A DNA stretch of 64,000 nt from Halichondria panicea (lineage: Eukaryota; Porifera; Demospongiae; Suberitida; Halichondriidae), in contig NC_087387.1 in assembly GCF_963675165.1 (NCBI RefSeq), forward strand, positions 6,086,558 through 6,150,557. Direction: 5' to 3'. The translations under genes were made by a program, and so were the position numbers. The stretch's first letter is position 1; each line of letters opens with the position of its first letter. Shown piece after piece: positions 60,501 through 64,000 of the stretch. A model generated the notes under the pieces. It did not search any database. It was not told the origin of the DNA and saw only the letters and a program-made list of their open reading frames with translations.

Positions 60501-63149
60501 GAATATCTTGAGTGCAAATAGTACGTTAGTCCCTTCTTATGAATATATTTACTTCAAGTTGCTTTGTCATGATCCAATTTAAACAAGAGCTATCATAGAG
60601 CTACTAGTGTATTGAGGCTAGAATGGCAGAGTGTCCGTCAGTTGGACCACACCCAGTTATAGAACAAGTCATGGAAGAGTATGGGCTAACACCAGAAGAA
60701 ATCCCTGAAGAGGTTCCTTCTGATGATGATTCTGATGAGCCAACCTTTGATCCAAAAAGTTTTAAAGAGAACTCAGTTTTGATGAAGCTACGGAAAAAAA
60801 GCAAGCGTTATTTTCACACGAGAGCGTTTGCAGAGTTCGATTGTGAAAATTGCGATCGCCACTGGCCTTCAGCTCGTGGTTGGTCTGTAATGGATCTCAA
60901 AGATCGGAATCTTTGCGTGTTATTTGATCAAGATTGTGCGAAGAAAAAATGCATGAGAATAAAAGCAAAAGCTGAGCCCGTGTACGAGGATGAATCTATG
61001 AGGCGCATGGCAGAATTTGCAGTAAAGAAATGCTTGTTTAGACTTTATCCCGCTAAGTTTAAATCTGATCCTACCAGGAATGATGGCTTGAAGAAGACTT
61101 CTGGAGCACATCACGAAGACAAATGTCAAGCGTGCAAATCGCTGGGGTTTAACTGTGGGGCATAATTGTCAGAACTGAAACAAGAGTATTAAGGAAACTA
61201 CATGTATAGAACTTTAGTATCTTTCTAGGTGTTTTTGTTGTTCGTTTCTTATTATTATATTTGAAGCCAAGCAAGTCACTCATTTGTAATAATGATAATT
61301 CTACCATGTTACATTCAACATTGCACACACACACACAGCAAGTTCATGCGTACCGAGTGCCTCAACTCTCGCTACGTGTACAGCACTCCACTACCGATAT
61401 CACGCCTCGTGACAGCCATTGGAGACAGTATCCTGTATACACACACACAGGGATGTGCCCACACTGGTTGGTGGTAATGGCTGGCTGGTACTAATCACCT
61501 CTTAGGCCGATAGTGGAGTAGCAAAGTACACAGCTGAATTGAGATTAGAATAATTATTGCCACCACTTAAATACTGGTTTCTGTTATGCTAGTTGCTTGT
61601 GTTGTCCTTGACACTTTGTTCAGAGATGCAGGTCTGCACACAGTTTTATGGACGGAGACCGTACGGAGTCGGAATGTTGGTGGCAGGTTATGATGTGAGT
61701 GGATTGGTCTGGTAAAGGGTCATCACTCTTGCCCATGTATTATAACCCCTCCCCCCCACACACACACACAGTCACTGGGTCCACACTTGTATCAGACGTG
61801 TCCTTCCTCTAACTTCTACGACTGCAAAGCAATGTCTATCGGAGCTCGATCACAGGTGAGTAGAATAATACCAGTGTTGCATAAGCGGGTGAAGTTTTAC
61901 TTGCTCCAAGTTGGTGAAAGATCACCTGCCAACCTGCAGTAAAGGAAACCCTGAGACTCTGTTTGTGTGGCAGTAATAATAATGCCATTTCCCTCGTGCA
62001 GAGTGCCAGGACTTATCTTGAGAAGCATTTGGACGAATTTAAAGACAGTAAGTTCTAGCACCATACAACACTCTGTGCATACATTTTCTTATTTCCCCCC
62101 CCCTCTTGTGTAGGTAGTCGTGACGACCTCATCAAGCATGCACTGCTGGCATTGAGGGATTGCCTACCCAGTGAATCAGAACTGACGGAGAAGGTGAGCG
62201 CTTACTATTATGTGTGTGTGTTCCAGCTGTAACTGTTCAAAGGTTGCATATGCGACGAAACTAACAGTTTCTGTTGGCTTCTAGCTACGTTCCCTCGGAT
62301 TTTGATTCGTGGATTTGCAAACTAAAGCTTTGTTATAGCAGTTTGACTCGTAGTGAATGAAGGCTGTTGCAGTCTCTTCAAAATCATTTTTTTAACTGGT
62401 CATGTGACACAAGCCCCTCCCCCTATACAGAATGTGTCGGTGGCGGTGGTGGGTGGTGGTCAGGACCTCATCATGTATGAGGATGACAAAGTTCAACCAT
62501 TTGTATCCTCCTGACTACTCAATAACTGCATGACATGTGTTCTCCTCTCAGTGTGTGTGTTTGTTCCCTGACTATTGACCTCTTAGCTGGACACTCTGGA
62601 CTCCACTAAGGGAGGAAGGTCGACACAGCCAGCTGCTACTCCTGCTGCCGCTGAGGTAAGCAATCAGTATGGCTATTAGGGATGTGTTATTCCGTTGTTT
62701 TGGTGTCTGTCTTTGAGAGCCTGTCATTTGTTTCCAATTATTAATGCATTCAATAGCTCTCAGAATTACCTTTCCAAACTAATGTGTATACAAAAGAGTC
62801 AAGTAGATACAAGTTCTGTGATAGTTAAAATCCACCGAAAACAGGAAGACTCTCTCACACTTGGTCTGTATTAAATCACTTCTTAGGAAGTTTACTTTGT
62901 TAGGTGATAGATTTAGGTATTAAGATTGAGGATTGAGATAGCCATTAGAGGATGGGCTATGTATGGGTAGTGTCTAGTACAATAGAACACTGTGCTTGTG
63001 TGTGTGATACATTGTGCCTGTGTGTTGTGTGTGATACATTGTGCCTGTGTGTTCTATTATTTCAGTATTGTATGCTATCCGTGCAGGCTAGTGAGGGGGC
63101 AGAGGAGGCCACACCCACTGAGGAGCAAGCTATGGACCAGGACTCTTAG
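57563..63149 (+). CDS. PSMA1: 20S proteasome subunit alpha type 1
   Basis: Twelve exons: 57563-57565 (ATG only), 57700-57744, 57818-57862, 58255-58415, 61339-61427, 61624-61694, 61772-61855, 62002-62047, 62114-62193, 62431-62502, 62587-62655, 63087-63149; 828 nt, 275 residues (human 263). The start, [20 protein letters not shown], is the alpha-subunit N-terminal signature that gates the pore. Later matches: '[18 protein letters not shown]', '[20 protein letters not shown]', '[17 protein letters not shown]', '[20 protein letters not shown]'. The C-terminal tail is acidic ([15 protein letters not shown]), as in the family. It forms part of the outer alpha ring of the cytosolic and nuclear 20S core. 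Intron 4 is 2.9 kb and carries two 3CxxC gene copies. No sign of damage. Confidence 0.97.
58076..58254. repeat. 40-bp minisatellite made from the PSMA1 exon 4 acceptor
   Basis: The unit 'gggctccgcacatgtaacac' plus 'cactgtccccattccacaca' is repeated four times, up to the exon. Each unit contains 'cacag|GGCTC', a copy of the true junction 'acag|GGCTCTGCA' at 58255; extra acceptor-like sites lie at 58095, 58135, 58175 and 58215. Confidence 0.95.
58943..59109. mobile_element. MITE with CAGGGTGTCATAC ends
   Basis: Left 'cagggtgtcatacag' and right 'ctgtatgacaccctg' are perfect inverted repeats, about 167 bp end to end, in PSMA1 intron 4. No open frame. Confidence 0.85.
59285..59600. mobile_element. 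TIR element, TTCTAAT.TATCGGACA ends
   Basis: Left 'ttctaatttatcggaca' and right 'tgtccgatacattagaa' pair with few mismatches. Further 'tgtccg' motifs inside. Placed directly before the duplicated 3CxxC genes. Confidence 0.7.
59822..60332 (+). pseudogene. 3CxxC zinc-finger gene, copy 1, frameshifted
   Basis: Matches copy 2 from the ATG on ([20 protein letters not shown]), but near 60122-60145 it is 5 nt shorter, so the frame ends at a stop at 60142 (106 residues). The rest of the domain ([16 protein letters not shown]) continues in another frame to 60332. Also lacks the acidic 'SDDDSDE' segment of copy 2. The 5-nt change is not a homopolymer effect, so decay is likely. Confidence 0.85.
60471..60492 (+). 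pseudogene. PSMA1: Truncated copy of PSMA1 exon 5 start
   Basis: 'acacacagcaagttcatgcc' repeats the acceptor and first bases of exon 5 (61331-61350). After about 17 bp of exon the match ends. It offers a decoy acceptor inside intron 4. Confidence 0.85.
60623..61165 (+). CDS. 3CxxC-type zinc-finger protein (RTP/ZAR1-like fold), nested in PSMA1 intron 4
   Basis: Single exon, 180 residues. An acidic N-terminus (SDDDSDE near 35) precedes a domain at about 60-180: '[20 protein letters not shown]' (first CxxC), 'DQDCAKKKC', a helical '[20 protein letters not shown]', and '[16 protein letters not shown]' (H with CxxC). That order fits the zf-3CxxC family, which includes the vertebrate receptor-transporting proteins and ZAR1. 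RTP proteins help receptors reach the membrane and, for RTP4, restrict virus replication; any such role here is inference. Same strand as the host gene, 174 bp before PSMA1 exon 5. No introns, so possibly a retrocopy in origin. Confidence 0.8.
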   Translation: MAECPSVGPHPVIEQVMEEYGLTPEEIPEEVPSDDDSDEPTFDPKSFKENSVLMKLRKKSKRYFHTRAFAEFDCENCDRHWPSARGWSVMDLKDRNLCVLFDQDCAKKKCMRIKAKAEPVYEDESMRRMAEFAVKKCLFRLYPAKFKSDPTRNDGLKKTSGAHHEDKCQACKSLGFNCGA

Positions 63150-64000
63150 TACATGCAGTAATATTATAATAGTGTTTACACCATGTACCAGTAATAGGAT
63201 GGCAATGTTATTATAACGTCATGTTTTGTAAATCATATTCATTGTGTATTGTAATATTGTAATTGATCTTTTTGCTCGTTTAATTGGATATAAAGATGGG
63301 TGTGTACGTGTGTCATATTATTTACACACAGAAAGTTTTGTTTGAGAGATACAAAGAACGTTTTATAGCGAGGGTCGGTAAACAGCTACCACCAGTAGTT
63401 TTATAAAGAGATATTCCACAAAAGGTGAGTAGTATAATTGAGATAAAGTTCTGCTTGAAAGTCACATGGTTTTAATTAGTTGCTTGTAGGAATAATGAAT
63501 AAATAGACCCCCCCCCACACACACACACACACACACACACCATGTACCAATGACTACCAGTATTATACAGGGTCTTGTTAAAGTGGTCGTATATAATTAT
63601 TGTGTGTATAATGGCGTACATGACATGACAATAATAATAAACTCCATTTATAGAGAGTTGTTGTTGGTTGGCTATTAGTTTCACTTTGTGCGGTCGACAC
63701 AACACGATGGCACTATCACTCCCAAAGCTTATAATAAATATAGTAACAGCATTATTTAATTAAGTGTGACAGATGCATGCATGCTAGACCAGTTACGGAA
63801 CATTTGGTTTGTTCATTAACCCAATACAAGCCCACATTCCAGACCTGTGGGGAATCTACTTCCCTGTACAGTAGAGCTGTGTAATATATCACTCTTCCCT
63901 GTACAGTAGAGCTGTGTAATATATCACTCTTCCCTGTATATAGCAGAGCTGTAGCTACGGTGGTGTAATAGCATGACTGGTTATAATGATGCGGCTGTTT
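63150..64000. repeat. PSMA1 3' flank with short repeats
   Basis: CA microsatellite at 63516-63540. The unit 'ccctgtacagtagagctgtg' plus 'taatatatcactctt' is repeated 2.5 times at 63856-63955. No gene seen to the window end. Confidence 0.8.

Larger units (their letters stand above)
59753..60552. repeat. Unit 1 of an 801-bp tandem duplication in PSMA1 intron 4
   Basis: The two units (this one and 60553-61340) share upstream DNA ('gagctatcatagagctacta'), the 3CxxC gene and a 3' part that ends in the beginning of PSMA1 exon 5. The copy of that exon start here (60471 onward, 'cagcaagttcatgcctacc') is truncated. Confidence 0.88.

Overview
The window is animal nuclear DNA, most likely from a demosponge. 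Genes are split by short introns with GT/AG borders, set among CA/TG microsatellites, minisatellites and many short terminal-inverted-repeat (TIR) elements. The long beta-helix receptor with a Cys-rich, multi-pass C-terminus (2.2-6.5 kb) is of a type I know from sponge genomes. A single neuron-navigator gene, a MANSC1-like gene and a metazoan-type NUP37 point to an animal. The species assignment is an inference.

Layout. 0-10.6 kb: four diverged copies of a TATA-box promoter plus signal-peptide exon flank and follow the beta-helix receptor gene; only the last copy (9.5-10.5 kb) looks intact, and it encodes small secreted peptides with CC-x5-CC cysteines. 11.76-21.26 kb: NUP37 in eight exons. 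Its 7.2 kb intron 6 holds a cluster of intronless TRAF/MATH genes: a full RING-TRAF gene antisense, MATH-only genes and relics; one more MATH gene lies just downstream. 23.99-42.64 kb: a neuron navigator (NAV/UNC-53) homologue in 26 exons (CH domain, low-complexity middle, coiled coil, AAA module), with introns full of repeats. 43.25-45.12 kb, minus strand: a Crinkler/RHS-type P-loop NTPase gene, frameshifted near its end. 45-55 kb: a transposon-rich stretch including a three-level nested insertion, with no gene I can support. 55.68-57.15 kb, minus: a MANSC1-like membrane protein. 57.56-63.15 kb: proteasome subunit alpha 1 (PSMA1) in 12 exons, whose 2.9 kb intron 4 hosts two tandem copies of a 3CxxC zinc-finger gene, one broken.

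Themes. Housekeeping genes (NUP37, PSMA1) host small, fast-changing, probably immune-related genes in their introns. Minisatellites have amplified splice borders twice: the acceptor of PSMA1 exon 4 and the donor of NAV exon 24. Several otherwise good reading frames are broken by one base in a homopolymer, so residual assembly error must be considered before calling pseudogenes. Splice borders were placed by eye from GT/AG, reading-frame continuity and remembered family sequence. Exon sums divide by three for NUP37 (1020 nt), NAV (4929 nt) and PSMA1 (828 nt), which supports those models.
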